Shown: positions 55,013 to 64,000, counted from the first letter of the stretch. The stretch: DNA of 64,000 bases from Gemmatimonadaceae bacterium (GCA_035533015.1 DATLUQ010000013.1:1-64000); one strand, 5' to 3'. The notes: generated from the sequence alone by a model not told the origin. Program-made: numbers and translations.

Positions 55013-55726
55013 ATGAAGATTCTGCCGGACTGGCTGAAGAACGGATACCTGCGCCTCATCGATCCCGTCGCGGATTGGTGTGTCCGACACGGTGTGCACC
55101 CGAATACCATCACGGTGATCGGGACCGCGTGCACGGTAACGGGTGGAGTGGTGTACGGCACCGGGCATATCAGTGTGGGCGGGTTCTTTCTGGGGCTCAC
55201 GGCCATCTTCGACGTACTCGACGGGACGGTCGCGCGCCGGTCCAACACCGCCTCGACGTTCGGGGCCTTCCTGGATTCCACGCTCGACCGGCTGGCCGAC
55301 GGGTTCGTGCTCGGCGGACTGGCAGTGTTCTACGCGTTGAATTCGGTGCACCACTCATGGGCGAGCGTTCCGATGGTCGTGATGTGCCTGCTCGGGCTCA
55401 TCGGCTCGTTCCTCACCTCGTACACCCGGGCGCGGGCTGAGGCGTTGGGAATCGACGCGAAGGTGGGCATGCTGCAGCGGCCGGAGCGCGTCGTGTTACT
55501 CTCGGTTCCGCAAGCGTTCTTCGGCCTGGCTCTTGACGGGGTCGTGCTGGCCGTCATCATCGTGGTCCTGACCGTCACGGCCTGGATCACCGTCTATCAG
55601 CGTGTGATGTGCGTCTACCACGCCACCACACCCACGGATGCTCCGTCGTCGGCGGGTTCCGGACAGCCATCGGCACCGCTGTCCACGCCGTCGTACGACG
55701 CGCATCCCTTGCTCAAAGGAGATTAA
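55013..55726 (+). CDS. CDP-alcohol phosphatidyltransferase
   Basis: The 237-residue membrane protein has the exact DG-x2-AR-x8-G-x3-D-x3-D motif: D70, G71, A74, R75, G84, D88 and D92 in VLDGTVARRSNTASTFGAFLDSTLDRLAD. This defines enzymes joining CDP-diacylglycerol to an alcohol, such as phosphatidylinositol-phosphate, phosphatidylglycerol-phosphate or cardiolipin synthases. An inositol-3-phosphate synthase gene follows after 4 nt, which suggests that the alcohol is inositol phosphate. ATG start. It is divergent from the serine hydrolase gene across a 180-bp A/T-richer gap. Confidence 0.9.
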   Translation: MKILPDWLKNGYLRLIDPVADWCVRHGVHPNTITVIGTACTVTGGVVYGTGHISVGGFFLGLTAIFDVLDGTVARRSNTASTFGAFLDSTLDRLADGFVLGGLAVFYALNSVHHSWASVPMVVMCLLGLIGSFLTSYTRARAEALGIDAKVGMLQRPERVVLLSVPQAFFGLALDGVVLAVIIVVLTVTAWITVYQRVMCVYHATTPTDAPSSAGSGQPSAPLSTPSYDAHPLLKGD

Positions 55727-55730
55727 CGTC

Positions 55731-57058
<1,328 letters not shown>

Positions 57059-57062
<4 letters not shown>

Positions 57063-57484
57063 CGCGATTCGCGCGTGCGGTGGCGATGGCGGCAGCCGCG
57101 GCAGTCCTCGCGGCCTGCGGGGGAGAATCGCGTCCGCTGCTGCACCTCCCCTCCAAGAGCTACGACTTCGTCATCGAACCGTCGGACATCCCGCCGCACG
57201 CCCGCGAGAGCATCACGTACAAGGTGATCGTTCGCGATCGCCAGACCCAGCAGCCCATCGAGAACGGCGAGGGCCAGATCTTCGCCAACACGCGCGACGG
57301 CGCCAGCACGTGGGACGGCTTCACCAACGGCCCCGAGCTGGGGACCTATTACGGCAAACTCAACTTCGTGATCGCCGGCCAGTGGGCCATGGCCATCCGC
57401 TTCCGGCGCGACTCCCTGCACCCATTGGAGCGCGTCGACTGGATGCAGGACGTATTCAACGAACGCCCCGATTCCACCCCGTGA
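57059..57484 (+). CDS. Small lipoprotein, FixH/YtkA-like
   Basis: The 141-residue precursor has a signal peptide with lipobox VLAAC (Cys20), so it is a lipoprotein. The rest is a small beta-rich domain (ITYKVIVRDRQTQQPIENGEGQIFANTRDG, GTYYGKLNFVIAGQWAMAIRFRRD) that resembles the YtkA/FixH-like immunoglobulin-type fold. Its role is unknown. GTG start overlaps the inositol-phosphate synthase stop (GTGA), and its own stop overlaps the next start by 1 nt (TGATG), so it is cotranslated with both neighbours. Confidence 0.7.
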
Positions 57485-57777
57485 TGCGACACTTCTACCG
57501 GAGTCATCTCGTTCCCGCCCACGTGGTCGCCGCCGCCGACCGGTTCTTTCCTGAATTGGGCCTGGCGAGCACGGCCACGGCCGCGCGGTCGCGCACCTAT
57601 TCCGGCCCGCTCGGCGCGGCGCGCGTCAACGTCAGGGCCGAAGGGGGCCACTACACCTTCATCGAGGTCGACACCGACCAGATGGGGGAGAGTCGCCTCG
57701 ACCGCAACGTGAAGCGTTTCTTTTTGTCGCTCCATCGCGAGGAAGATCCGCGGCACGTGCTCGAAGCGGCGTACTGA
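57484..57777 (+). CDS. Conserved-looking hypothetical protein, 97 residues
   Basis: Not recognised. The 97-residue protein begins MRHFYRSHLVPAHVVAAADRFF and continues with a short alternating region (SRTYSGPLGAARVNVRAEGGHYTFIEVDTDQMGES) and a basic helix (RLDRNVKRFFLSLHREEDPRHVL). No signal peptide, membrane helix or Cys. The start is fixed by the TGATG overlap with the lipoprotein gene. It is probably cytoplasmic and part of the inositol-lipid operon by position only. Confidence 0.65.
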   Translation: MRHFYRSHLVPAHVVAAADRFFPELGLASTATAARSRTYSGPLGAARVNVRAEGGHYTFIEVDTDQMGESRLDRNVKRFFLSLHREEDPRHVLEAAY

Positions 57778-57787
57778 GGCGGCAACG

Positions 57788-58114
57788 GTGCACCACGCCG
57801 AAGACCGTCCCGGCGGCCAAGCGAACGCGCCCGCACGGCCCCCGGTCGAATCCGGTGGCGTTTGGCAGTATGTTGGATTGGGGTGCATCACGCTCACCGC
57901 CGGTCTGTTCGGCGGTGGCATGCTGGGCGTCTTCGCGGCCAAGATCGTGGGTTGGGCGACGCACTGCGTCGCCGACCCCAACACGGGCGCGCCCTGCGCG
58001 TGGGGAAGCTATTGGTTCATCGGAGCGGCGGCGGGTGCGATTGCATTCCCGACGACCGTCTTCGTACTGAGAAGCCGCGGCCGCGCCGCGGCTGCCAAAT
58101 CGGACAGAGGGTGA
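57788..58114 (+). CDS. Small membrane protein, two helices
   Basis: Not recognised. The 108-residue protein has a polar N-terminal part (about 1-22), then one helix (VGLGCITLTAGLFGGGMLGVFAAKIVGWA), a short periplasmic loop with two cysteines (THCVADPNTGAPCAWG) that could form a disulfide, and a second helix (FIGAAAGAIAFPTTVFVL). It ends in a basic tail. GTG start at 57788, 10 nt after the previous gene. The E2 subunit gene follows after 4 nt, so it is in the same run of genes. Confidence 0.6.
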   Translation: MHHAEDRPGGQANAPARPPVESGGVWQYVGLGCITLTAGLFGGGMLGVFAAKIVGWATHCVADPNTGAPCAWGSYWFIGAAAGAIAFPTTVFVLRSRGRAAAAKSDRG

Positions 58115-58118
58115 TCCC

Positions 58119-59420
58119 GTGGCCCGCATAGATGTCATCATGCCGCAGATGGGCGAGTCGATCGCCGAAGGCACGCTCTCGAAGTGGCTCAAGAAGGTCG
58201 GCGATGCGGTCAAGCGCGACGAACCGATCTTCGAGATCTCCACCGACAAGGTCGACGCCGAGATTCCGTCACCGGAGGCGGGGATAATCGCCGAGATCCT
58301 GGTCACCGAAGGCCAGACGGTGGCGGTGCAGACGGTCGTCGCACGGCTCGAGACCGAGAAGGGGGCCGTGGTCGACGCGGCTGCCCCGGCGCCGGCCCCC
58401 GCTGCCGTCGCGGCGGCGATTTCGGCCCCCGTGACCCCGGCCGCACCCGTCGCCCCGCCGCCTGTCAGCGCTCCGATGGTCCCTTCCGGCAACGGCCATT
58501 CCCTCGAGGAGCGGCTCCGCACCAAATCGTCACCCCTCGTGCGCAAGATCGCGGCCGAGCACGGCATCGAGATTGCGGCCATGACGGGCTCCGGCATGAA
58601 CGGCCGCGTCACCAAGCGCGACCTCCTGCAGTACCTCGACTCGGGCGCGCCGCGCCCGTCGATGCCCGCGCTGCCGGGCGCCGCGCATGTCGCGCCTACC
58701 CCCGAGCCGTGGCCGGGGGACCGCGTGGAACCGATGAGCAAGATGCGCGCGCTGATCAGTGAGCACATGGTGGTCTCGCGGCACACGTCGGCCCACGTGA
58801 CGTCGATCATGGAGATGGACTTCACGCGCGTGGCCCGCATCCGCGCCGTGCACAAGGCGGAGTTCGAGGCCACCACGGGACAGAAGCTCTCGTACATGCC
58901 GTTCATCATCCGAGCCACCGTCGACGCGCTCAAGGCGTTCCCGGTGGTGAACGCATCGGTGGCCGGGGCCAGCGTGATCTACCGGAAGCCGATCAACCTC
59001 GGCATTGCGGTGGCGCTCGATTGGGGCCTCATCGTGCCGGTCATCCGGAACGCCGACGACCTCTCGCTCAGCGGCGTCGCCAAGTCCCTCAATGATCTGG
59101 CCGGGCGCGCCCGAGCCAAGAAGCTCGATCCGCGCGAAGTCCAGGACGGGACGTTCACGATCACCAATCCCGGCGTGTTCGGATCGCTCACCGGCACCCC
59201 GATCATCAACCAGCCGCAGGTGGCCATCCTCTGCGTGGGGGCGATCGAGAAGCGGCCAAAGGTGCTCACCGGTCCCGACGGCGAGGACACGATCGCCATC
59301 CGCACCTGTTCCTACCTCTCGCTCTCGTTCGATCACCGGATCGTCGACGGCGCCGTGGCCGACCAGTTCCTCGGTCACATCAAGCGCACGATCGAGTCGT
59401 TCCCCGACTCCGCCCTCTGA
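58119..59420 (+). CDS. 2-oxoacid dehydrogenase E2 acyltransferase
   Basis: The 433-residue protein is the acyltransferase core of a 2-oxoacid dehydrogenase complex. One N-terminal lipoyl domain carries Lys44 in EISTDKVDAEIPS. An Ala/Pro-rich linker follows (about 90-125), then an E3/E1-binding domain (SSPLVRKIAAEHGIEIAAMTGSGMNGRVTKRDLL) and a catalytic domain ending in SLSFDHRIVDGAVADQFL, with the active-site His and Asp. It could belong to a branched-chain, 2-oxoglutarate or pyruvate complex; sequence alone does not decide. No E1 or E3 gene is in the window. GTG start 4 nt after the small membrane protein. Confidence 0.9.
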   Translation: MARIDVIMPQMGESIAEGTLSKWLKKVGDAVKRDEPIFEISTDKVDAEIPSPEAGIIAEILVTEGQTVAVQTVVARLETEKGAVVDAAAPAPAPAAVAAAISAPVTPAAPVAPPPVSAPMVPSGNGHSLEERLRTKSSPLVRKIAAEHGIEIAAMTGSGMNGRVTKRDLLQYLDSGAPRPSMPALPGAAHVAPTPEPWPGDRVEPMSKMRALISEHMVVSRHTSAHVTSIMEMDFTRVARIRAVHKAEFEATTGQKLSYMPFIIRATVDALKAFPVVNASVAGASVIYRKPINLGIAVALDWGLIVPVIRNADDLSLSGVAKSLNDLAGRARAKKLDPREVQDGTFTITNPGVFGSLTGTPIINQPQVAILCVGAIEKRPKVLTGPDGEDTIAIRTCSYLSLSFDHRIVDGAVADQFLGHIKRTIESFPDSAL

Positions 59421-59421
59421 C

Positions 59422-59682
59422 ATGCCGCGCGCGCTCACCGTTCAGCGTACTCTCATCCCGCCGCAGGAGCGCAAGCGGTACGCCGAACGCCTGGCGCGGC
59501 GGCGGGAGTACTACGCCAAGGCGAACTGCCACTTCTGGGTGTTCGAGGAGGAGGCGTTGCCGGGAGCCTTTCTGGAATTCTTCGAAGCCCCTGACGTCGA
59601 GACATTGACGCGCGCCCACGCCGGCGCGCCGGATCCTGTCCTCGATGCCGGGCGCGTCTACATTGAAGTGGAGTTGGACTAG
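59422..59682 (+). CDS. Hypothetical protein, 86 residues
   Basis: Not recognised. The 86-residue protein has a basic helical start (ERKRYAERLARRREYYAKANCHFWVF) then FEEEALPGAFLEFFEAPDVETLTRAHAG and an acidic C-terminus ending VYIEVELD. The pattern (beta strand with FWVFEEE then helix) recalls dimeric alpha/beta-barrel proteins, but this is only a shape guess. The ATG lies 1 nt after the E2 stop. The next gene starts immediately after its TAG. Confidence 0.65.
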   Translation: MPRALTVQRTLIPPQERKRYAERLARRREYYAKANCHFWVFEEEALPGAFLEFFEAPDVETLTRAHAGAPDPVLDAGRVYIEVELD

Positions 59683-59949
59683 ATGCCCATCCGCACACTG
59701 AACGTGAACGGGAAGACGTGGCGCGTCATGCCGTCGGGCCGCGTCACGCAGAGCGACCACGACGAGTTCTCGCTGCTCTTCGTCACCGGCGCCGGCGATG
59801 ACCGCGAAGTGCGCGTCACGCGCTACTCACCCCAGGGCGCCCGCTCGCGCCAGCAGTCCCTGGCGCAGATGAACGACGCGGAATTGCAGCGCCTGTTCGG
59901 GTATTCGCAGCCGAGCTTCACGTCGCCCGAAGCCGACTACTCGGCGTGA
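59683..59949 (+). CDS. Hypothetical protein, 88 residues
   Basis: Not recognised. The 88-residue protein has a compact beta-rich N-terminus (IRTLNVNGKTWRVMPSGRVTQSDHDEFSLLFVTG, REVRVTRYSPQG) and a helical end (SLAQMNDAELQRLFGYSQPSF). No signal or membrane segment. It starts directly after the preceding stop with no gap and overlaps the PHP gene by 4 nt (GTGA), so it is cotranslated with both. The SLAQMNDAELQRLF-type end is common in small proteins of unknown function that modulate other factors. Confidence 0.65.
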   Translation: MPIRTLNVNGKTWRVMPSGRVTQSDHDEFSLLFVTGAGDDREVRVTRYSPQGARSRQQSLAQMNDAELQRLFGYSQPSFTSPEADYSA

Positions 59950-60821
59950 CGACACCGGCCGGCGCCACACCCGGTGGGGAGCGCGCCGCGTACGTCGATC
60001 TCCACACCCACTCCACGGCATCGGATGGTGCGCGCTCGCCCACCGACGTGGTGGCCGCGGCGCACCAGGCAGGGCTCGCCGCCGTTGCACTCACCGACCA
60101 CGATACGGTGGCCGGCATCGCTGAAGCCCAGGCCGCGGCCGCCGAACTCGGCCTCCGTCTCGTGGCCGGCGTCGAGTTGAGTGCCGTGGAAGGCGACACG
60201 GAAACGCATGTCCTGGGCCTGCACCTCTCGCGCGTCTCGGAGATCGAGGCCGGCCTGATCGCGCTACGCGAGATGCGCCGCCAGCGGGCCGTGCGCATCG
60301 TGCAGCGACTCAACGACCTGGGCGTGCGCATCAGCTTCGAGTCGGTCGTGGAGCAGGCGGCCGGCGGCGCGATCGGCCGCCCTCACGTGGCTCGCGCACT
60401 CGTCCAGGAAGGCTGGGCCACCGACCTGCGCGACGCCTTCGACCGCTATCTCGGCAACGGCCGTCCGGCATTCGTGGCCAAGGACCGGCTGACGATGATC
60501 GACGCCGTGGCGATGATCCACCGCGCCGGCGGCATCGCCGTGATGGCGCACCCCGGGCACACCGGCAGCCGGACACGGCTGGAATCGCTGGCCGCGCACG
60601 GCATGGATGGGGTCGAAGTGCTCCACCCCAGCCATAGTGCCGAAGACGTGGCTCGCCTGCGCGCGCTGACCGAGCACCTCGGGCTCGTGCCCAGCGGCGG
60701 GTCCGACTGGCACGGCTCCGAGGACGGTCCGCGTACGCTTGGTTCCATGCACGTGCCGCAAGGCTGGCTGGCGCGCCAGGACGCGTACCTCGCCGCCATG
60801 GCGGCGAGCGCCGTCACGTAG
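59946..60821 (+). CDS. PHP-domain phosphoesterase (RNase AM/YciV-like)
   Basis: The 291-residue protein has the PHP metal site in order: YVDLHTHSTASDG, ALTDHDTVAGI, LVAGVELSA, TETHVLGLHL, GIAVMAHPGHTG and SGGSDWHGSE. This full set matches the YciV/TrpH group that dephosphorylates 3',5'-nucleoside bisphosphates and acts as a 5'-exoribonuclease. No polymerase domain is attached. GTG start overlaps the small-protein stop (GTGA). It is followed 21 nt later by the reductase gene. Confidence 0.92.
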   Translation: MTTPAGATPGGERAAYVDLHTHSTASDGARSPTDVVAAAHQAGLAAVALTDHDTVAGIAEAQAAAAELGLRLVAGVELSAVEGDTETHVLGLHLSRVSEIEAGLIALREMRRQRAVRIVQRLNDLGVRISFESVVEQAAGGAIGRPHVARALVQEGWATDLRDAFDRYLGNGRPAFVAKDRLTMIDAVAMIHRAGGIAVMAHPGHTGSRTRLESLAAHGMDGVEVLHPSHSAEDVARLRALTEHLGLVPSGGSDWHGSEDGPRTLGSMHVPQGWLARQDAYLAAMAASAVT

Positions 60822-60842
60822 TCCGTCTACACCGGAGGGACG

Positions 60843-61577
60843 ATGGAACTGCGCGGACGGGTGGCACTGGTAACCGGAGCCGGAAGGCGCGTCGGACGCG
60901 CCATCGCCGTCGGACTCGGCGCGCGCGGCATGCGCGTGGCCGTCCACTACCACGGCTCGCCGACCGACGCCGAGGAGTCGGTGCGTCTCATCCGCGCGGC
61001 CGGCGGCGAAGCCGAGCCTCTGCGCGCCGACCTCGGCGACCCGGGCGCGCCCGGGCCGCTCATCGATGCGGTGGTGGGCCGGTTCGGCACGCTCGACGTG
61101 CTCGTCAACTCGGCCGCGATCATGGAGCGCACGCCCTTCGGCCAGGTGACCGCCGGACAGTGGGAGCGCATCTTCGCACTCAATCTGCGCGCTCCGTTCT
61201 TTCTCGCGCAGGCCGCGGCACCCCACCTGGCGGGCGGCGCCGGCGGCGCGATCGTGAATATCGCGGACCTGGCGGCGTTCGAGACGTGGCCGGGCTATCT
61301 GCCGCACGGCCTCTCCAAACTCGGCGTCGTGCGGCTCACCGAGTCGCTGGCCCGGATCATGGCGCCTGCCGTGCGGGTGAACGCGGTCGCGCCCGGCAAC
61401 GTGCTGCTCCCCGATGGCTGGAGCGACGCCGACGCCGAGCGGCTACGGTCCACCACGCCGCTCGCGCGGAACGGTTCCCCGGCTGACGTCGTGCAAGCGG
61501 TGGCGTACTTGCTCGAGGCGGACTTCGTCACCGGCGAGACGATCGTCGTCGACGGCGGCCGTCGTGTCCGCGGCTAA
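60843..61577 (+). CDS. Short-chain dehydrogenase of the pteridine-reductase type, catalytic Tyr replaced by His
   Basis: The 244-residue protein has the Arg variant of the cofactor motif seen in PTR1-type reductases, TGAGRRVGRAIA, then NSAAIM and IVNIADLAAFETWPGYLPHGLSK. PTR1 uses Asp, Tyr and Lys with spacings of 13 and 4. Here Asp142 and Lys159 fit, but position 155 is His (codon CAC at 61305-61307) where Tyr (TAC) is expected. The rest, including LARNGSPADVVQAVAYLL and GETIVVDGG, is intact. It may reduce pteridines poorly or use His as acid. ATG start with a ggaggg site. It overlaps the next gene by 14 nt. Confidence 0.85.
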   Translation: MELRGRVALVTGAGRRVGRAIAVGLGARGMRVAVHYHGSPTDAEESVRLIRAAGGEAEPLRADLGDPGAPGPLIDAVVGRFGTLDVLVNSAAIMERTPFGQVTAGQWERIFALNLRAPFFLAQAAAPHLAGGAGGAIVNIADLAAFETWPGYLPHGLSKLGVVRLTESLARIMAPAVRVNAVAPGNVLLPDGWSDADAERLRSTTPLARNGSPADVVQAVAYLLEADFVTGETIVVDGGRRVRG

Positions 61578-62355
61578 CCCGCGGTTCTCCGCGCCGCAGG
61601 CGTTCGGCCGCATCACGGTGGTCGGGGGCGGATGCTATGGGGGGTATTACGTGCGCCAGCTCCGGCGCGCGGTGGCGGCCGGCGCGGTGCGGTGCGCTGG
61701 CGTGACCGTCGTGGATCGCGATGCCGCGTGCCCGGTCGCGCGCCGCGTTGGCGCCGGTGACCCGCTGGTCCGCGTGGAGATCGCCGATTGGCGCGCGCAC
61801 TTCGCTCGCTACCTGGCGGCGGCGCGCCGCGACGGTGACGCCGCCGAGGATGCCATCGTGCCGTCGCCGCTCATGCCGCACCTGCTGCGGGACTGGCTCG
61901 TGGACGCGGCGCGCACGCGGTGGCCCGGCCGCGACGTAAGGGTGGCGCCGCTCCGGGCGACGCCTCACGTGCCCTGGGAGCGGGCCGCCCCCGACGGCAC
62001 GCACTACGTGAGCTTCGCGACGTGGATGTGTCCCATCAACTGCATAGAACCGGCGGTGTGCCCGCATACCAAGGGACCTCGCGACTGGAGCATGGCGCCC
62101 GCGATCCGCGAATACGCGGCCGCTCAGGCCGACCCGGGTACGGCGCGGGAGCCGATCCTCTTCCAGTGCACCCACCGCGCGTACGGCGTCGGTATGATCG
62201 ATGTGCGCGACGTGCTGGCCGCCGACGCGGCGATCGCCGCATCGGGCGCGATCGGCGCGCCCGTGGATGTGCTGGTGGGCACGGTGTCGCACTGCCACGG
62301 CGCGCTCAGCCGCGTCGTCGTCGCGGCGGAGCCCGCCGTCGGGCAATTGCCCTAG
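61564..62355 (+). CDS. Rossmann-type protein with cysteine cluster, function unknown
   Basis: The 263-residue protein begins with a Rossmann-type nucleotide-binding strand (ITVVGGGCYGGYYVRQLRRA, GxGxxG like). A C-x3-C-x5-C motif follows in MCPINCIEPAVCPHTKGPRDWSM at about 158-180, with further Cys and His in LFQCTHRAYGVGM and GTVSHCHGAL. The set looks able to bind an Fe-S cluster or a metal. No named family is recognised. GTG start at 61564 is chosen because it directly precedes the conserved-looking strand and overlaps the reductase end by 14 nt. It lies upstream of trxB. Confidence 0.65.
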   Translation: MSAANPRFSAPQAFGRITVVGGGCYGGYYVRQLRRAVAAGAVRCAGVTVVDRDAACPVARRVGAGDPLVRVEIADWRAHFARYLAAARRDGDAAEDAIVPSPLMPHLLRDWLVDAARTRWPGRDVRVAPLRATPHVPWERAAPDGTHYVSFATWMCPINCIEPAVCPHTKGPRDWSMAPAIREYAAAQADPGTAREPILFQCTHRAYGVGMIDVRDVLAADAAIAASGAIGAPVDVLVGTVSHCHGALSRVVVAAEPAVGQLP

Positions 62356-62376
62356 CAGGGCGGGGCCACGGTTCCC

Positions 62377-62397
62377 CTCGCCGAGCAAACCGGCGAG
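62377..62397 (+). other. Short hairpin upstream of trxB
   Basis: CTCGCCG (62377-62383) pairs with CGGCGAG (62391-62397) around an AGCAAAC loop, followed by ATTCC and the small palindrome CCATACCTATGG (62401-62412). There is no T-tract, so it may be a weak terminator for the upstream gene or a leader structure of trxB. The 106-bp gap holds nothing else clear. Confidence 0.3.
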
Positions 62398-62461
62398 ATT
62401 CCATACCTATGGTAACGCCGGCGACCATCGGCTGCGCGCCGGCCCAAACGGTGAGAGACCA

Positions 62462-63430
62462 GTGGCCCATACCTACGAATATGAGGTCGTGATCATCGGT
62501 GCCGGGCCCGCGGGCCTGTGCGCGGGAATGTACGCCGGTCGCGGCATGCTCAAGACCGTCGTCCTGGAGCGCGGCGCGCCGGGCGGCGAGTTGCTCAATA
62601 CGGAGTTGATCGAGGATTATCCCGGCTTCGAACACATTCTCGGCTATGAACTGGCCCAGAAGTTCGCCGACCACGCGACCAAGTTCGGCGCCGAGTTGCG
62701 CACGGGGGTCGTCGTCATGTCCGTCAAACGGCGCGATGACGGCCAGTTCGAAACCATTACGGAGGAGGGCGACGTCTATCTCTCGCCGACGGTGATCGTC
62801 ACGGCGGGCGGTACTCCCGTGAAACTCGGCATTCCCGGCGAGTTGGAATACGCCGGCAAGGGCGTGTCGTACTGCGCCGTGTGCGACGGGGCGTTCTTCC
62901 GCGGGCACACGATCGCCGTGGTGGGCGGCGGCGATGCCGCGGTGGAGGAAGCCGACTACCTCACGCGCTACGCGGACAAGGTGTATCTCGTGCACCGCCG
63001 CGGCGAACTGCGCGCCTCGAAGATCCTGCAGGAGCGCGCGTTCGCCAATCCGAAGATTGAATTCATCTGGAACACGATGGTCAACCGCGCCGTGGGCGAC
63101 GACCATGGGCTGCTCCACCATCTCGAACTGCACGACACCGTGACGGGCGCGCACCGCGATCTGCCCGTTACCGGCCTGTTCATCTTCGTCGGGTTCAAGC
63201 CCAACACCGGGATCATCGGCGAGCACGTGGACCACGATGAATTCGGCTACCTGCGCACCGACTGGAGCATGCAGACATCGGTGCCCGGATTATTTGCAGC
63301 GGGCGACGTGCGCGTGCAGATCACGCGCCAGGTGACGACGGCGGTGGGCGATGCCACGACGGCCGCCATTGCGGCCGAGAAGTACCTCAAGGCACGGGCC
63401 GACGCCGCTACCCCCGTGGGCGCGGCCTGA
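62462..63430 (+). CDS. trxB: Thioredoxin reductase
   Basis: The 322-residue flavoprotein reduces thioredoxin with NADPH. The FAD motif is VVIIGAGPAGLCAGMYAGRG, the redox-active CxxC is C138-A-V-C141 in SYCAVCDGAFFRG, the NADPH motif is IAVVGGGDAAVEEADYLTRY, and the final FAD segment is VPGLFAAGDVRVQITRQVTTAVGDATTAA. Length is typical. GTG start at 62462; the conserved N-terminal strand begins a few residues later and no ATG fits. Its substrate thioredoxin is not encoded in the window. Confidence 0.95.
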   Translation: MAHTYEYEVVIIGAGPAGLCAGMYAGRGMLKTVVLERGAPGGELLNTELIEDYPGFEHILGYELAQKFADHATKFGAELRTGVVVMSVKRRDDGQFETITEEGDVYLSPTVIVTAGGTPVKLGIPGELEYAGKGVSYCAVCDGAFFRGHTIAVVGGGDAAVEEADYLTRYADKVYLVHRRGELRASKILQERAFANPKIEFIWNTMVNRAVGDDHGLLHHLELHDTVTGAHRDLPVTGLFIFVGFKPNTGIIGEHVDHDEFGYLRTDWSMQTSVPGLFAAGDVRVQITRQVTTAVGDATTAAIAAEKYLKARADAATPVGAA

Positions 63431-63443
63431 AGATGCGGGTTCC

Positions 63444-64000
63444 GTGATCACGATTCGCTTCGAGACCGTTGGCCCGTTCCAGGAGAACAGCTACCTGGTC
63501 GTCGATGACGCCACCGAGCGTGCGGCGCTGGTCGATCCCGGGGACGAACCCGAGCGGCTGCTTGAAATGGTGGCCCGCTCGGGCGCGACGCTTGATGCCA
63601 TCTGGCTCACCCACGCCCACCTGGACCACGTCGGCGCCATCAATGGCGTGCGGCGGGTGCATCCGGTGCCGGTGTTCCTGCATCCGCTCGACCGGCCGCT
63701 CTACGATCGGGCGGCCGAGATCGCGGCGGCCTACGGGGTCCCGCTCGAGCAGCCCGATCCCCCCGACCGCACGCTCGCCGACGGTGACGTGGTCACCGTG
63801 GGTGCGCTGCGCTTCAACGTGCTCCACACGCCGGGTCACGCGCCCGGCCACGTGGTCTTTGTGGGCCCCGGGCTCGCGCTCGGTGGTGACCTCCTGTTCC
63901 GGGGATCGGTGGGTCGCACCGATCTCCCATTCTGCAACGGAGCCGACATGGAGGCATCGCTCGCCCGCGTGAGCGCACTCCCCGGCGAGATCGTCGTCTA
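63444..64000 (+). CDS. Metallo-beta-lactamase-fold hydrolase (glyoxalase II-like), 3' truncated
   Basis: The window ends inside this gene, so about 185 residues are visible. It opens with VGPFQENSYLVVDD, a glyoxalase II-like start, and VDPGDEPERLLEMV. Metal ligands are in LTHAHLDHVG, and HTPGHAPGHVVFVG and GDLLFRGSVGRTDLP give the later His and Asp. Members hydrolyse thioesters (hydroxyacylglutathione) or related compounds; the substrate here is not fixed. GTG start at 63444, 13 nt after the trxB stop, so it is probably in the same operon. Confidence 0.85.
   Translation, partial: MITIRFETVGPFQENSYLVVDDATERAALVDPGDEPERLLEMVARSGATLDAIWLTHAHLDHVGAINGVRRVHPVPVFLHPLDRPLYDRAAEIAAAYGVPLEQPDPPDRTLADGDVVTVGALRFNVLHTPGHAPGHVVFVGPGLALGGDLLFRGSVGRTDLPFCNGADMEASLARVSALPGEIVV

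Overview
The window is a GC-rich, gene-dense stretch of bacterial chromosome. It opens inside an amino-acid permease and closes inside a metallo-beta-lactamase-fold hydrolase. It shows no phage, transposase, integrase or CRISPR array and looks like ordinary core chromosome. A quinol-oxidising alternative complex III (actABCDEF), a TonB/ExbB/ExbD system, lipoproteins with lipoboxes and an H+-pyrophosphatase point to an aerobic, Gram-negative (diderm) soil-type organism. The gene content and protein style are most like Gemmatimonadota, but that is inference because no marker gene was compared.

Region by region. 0-11.2 kb: permease end, an amidohydrolase remnant, a CstB-like persulfide dioxygenase/rhodanese, an S9 peptidase, an AIM24-family protein, pdxH, speA, a CPA2 antiporter, then Mn-type superoxide dismutase and DedA on the minus strand, with a terminator between the convergent groups. 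11.3-22 kb: a possible glycan/oligosaccharide locus of GH38 alpha-mannosidase, a membrane MutS-like ATPase, an SBP_bac_5-type importer (two permeases and a lipoprotein, no ATPase) and a heparinase II/III-like protein, followed by a TrmJ/SpoU-type methylase. 22.8-25.7 kb: an overlapping three-gene unit of a class III aminotransferase and two amidohydrolase-fold proteins. The second of these has lost the metal ligands. 25.7-33.8 kb: the ACIII operon behind a CRP/FNR-type palindrome and ahead of a strong terminator.

33.9-43.4 kb: tRNA-Ala(UGC), a BCP/AhpE-type peroxiredoxin, two adjacent two-component systems (PAS kinase plus NtrC-type regulator with GAFAGA instead of GAFTGA, then an OmpR-type pair) and a TonB-ExbB-ExbD-ExbD-TonB cluster. 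43.6-50.7 kb: two APC permeases, a K+-independent type membrane pyrophosphatase with an added signal peptide, and a DAACS symporter. 50.7-54.8 kb, minus strand: a secreted serine hydrolase, an ErpA-type Fe-S carrier, an Na+/solute symporter and a BadF/BadG sugar kinase, suggesting amino-sugar salvage.

55-64 kb: a CDP-alcohol phosphatidyltransferase with inositol-3-phosphate synthase (possible inositol phospholipid synthesis), small unknown proteins, a 2-oxoacid dehydrogenase E2, a PHP phosphoesterase, a PTR1-like reductase with catalytic Tyr changed to His, an unknown Rossmann/cysteine-cluster protein, thioredoxin reductase and the truncated hydrolase. Translational coupling is very common: eleven gene pairs overlap by 4 nt, eight of them as GTGA.
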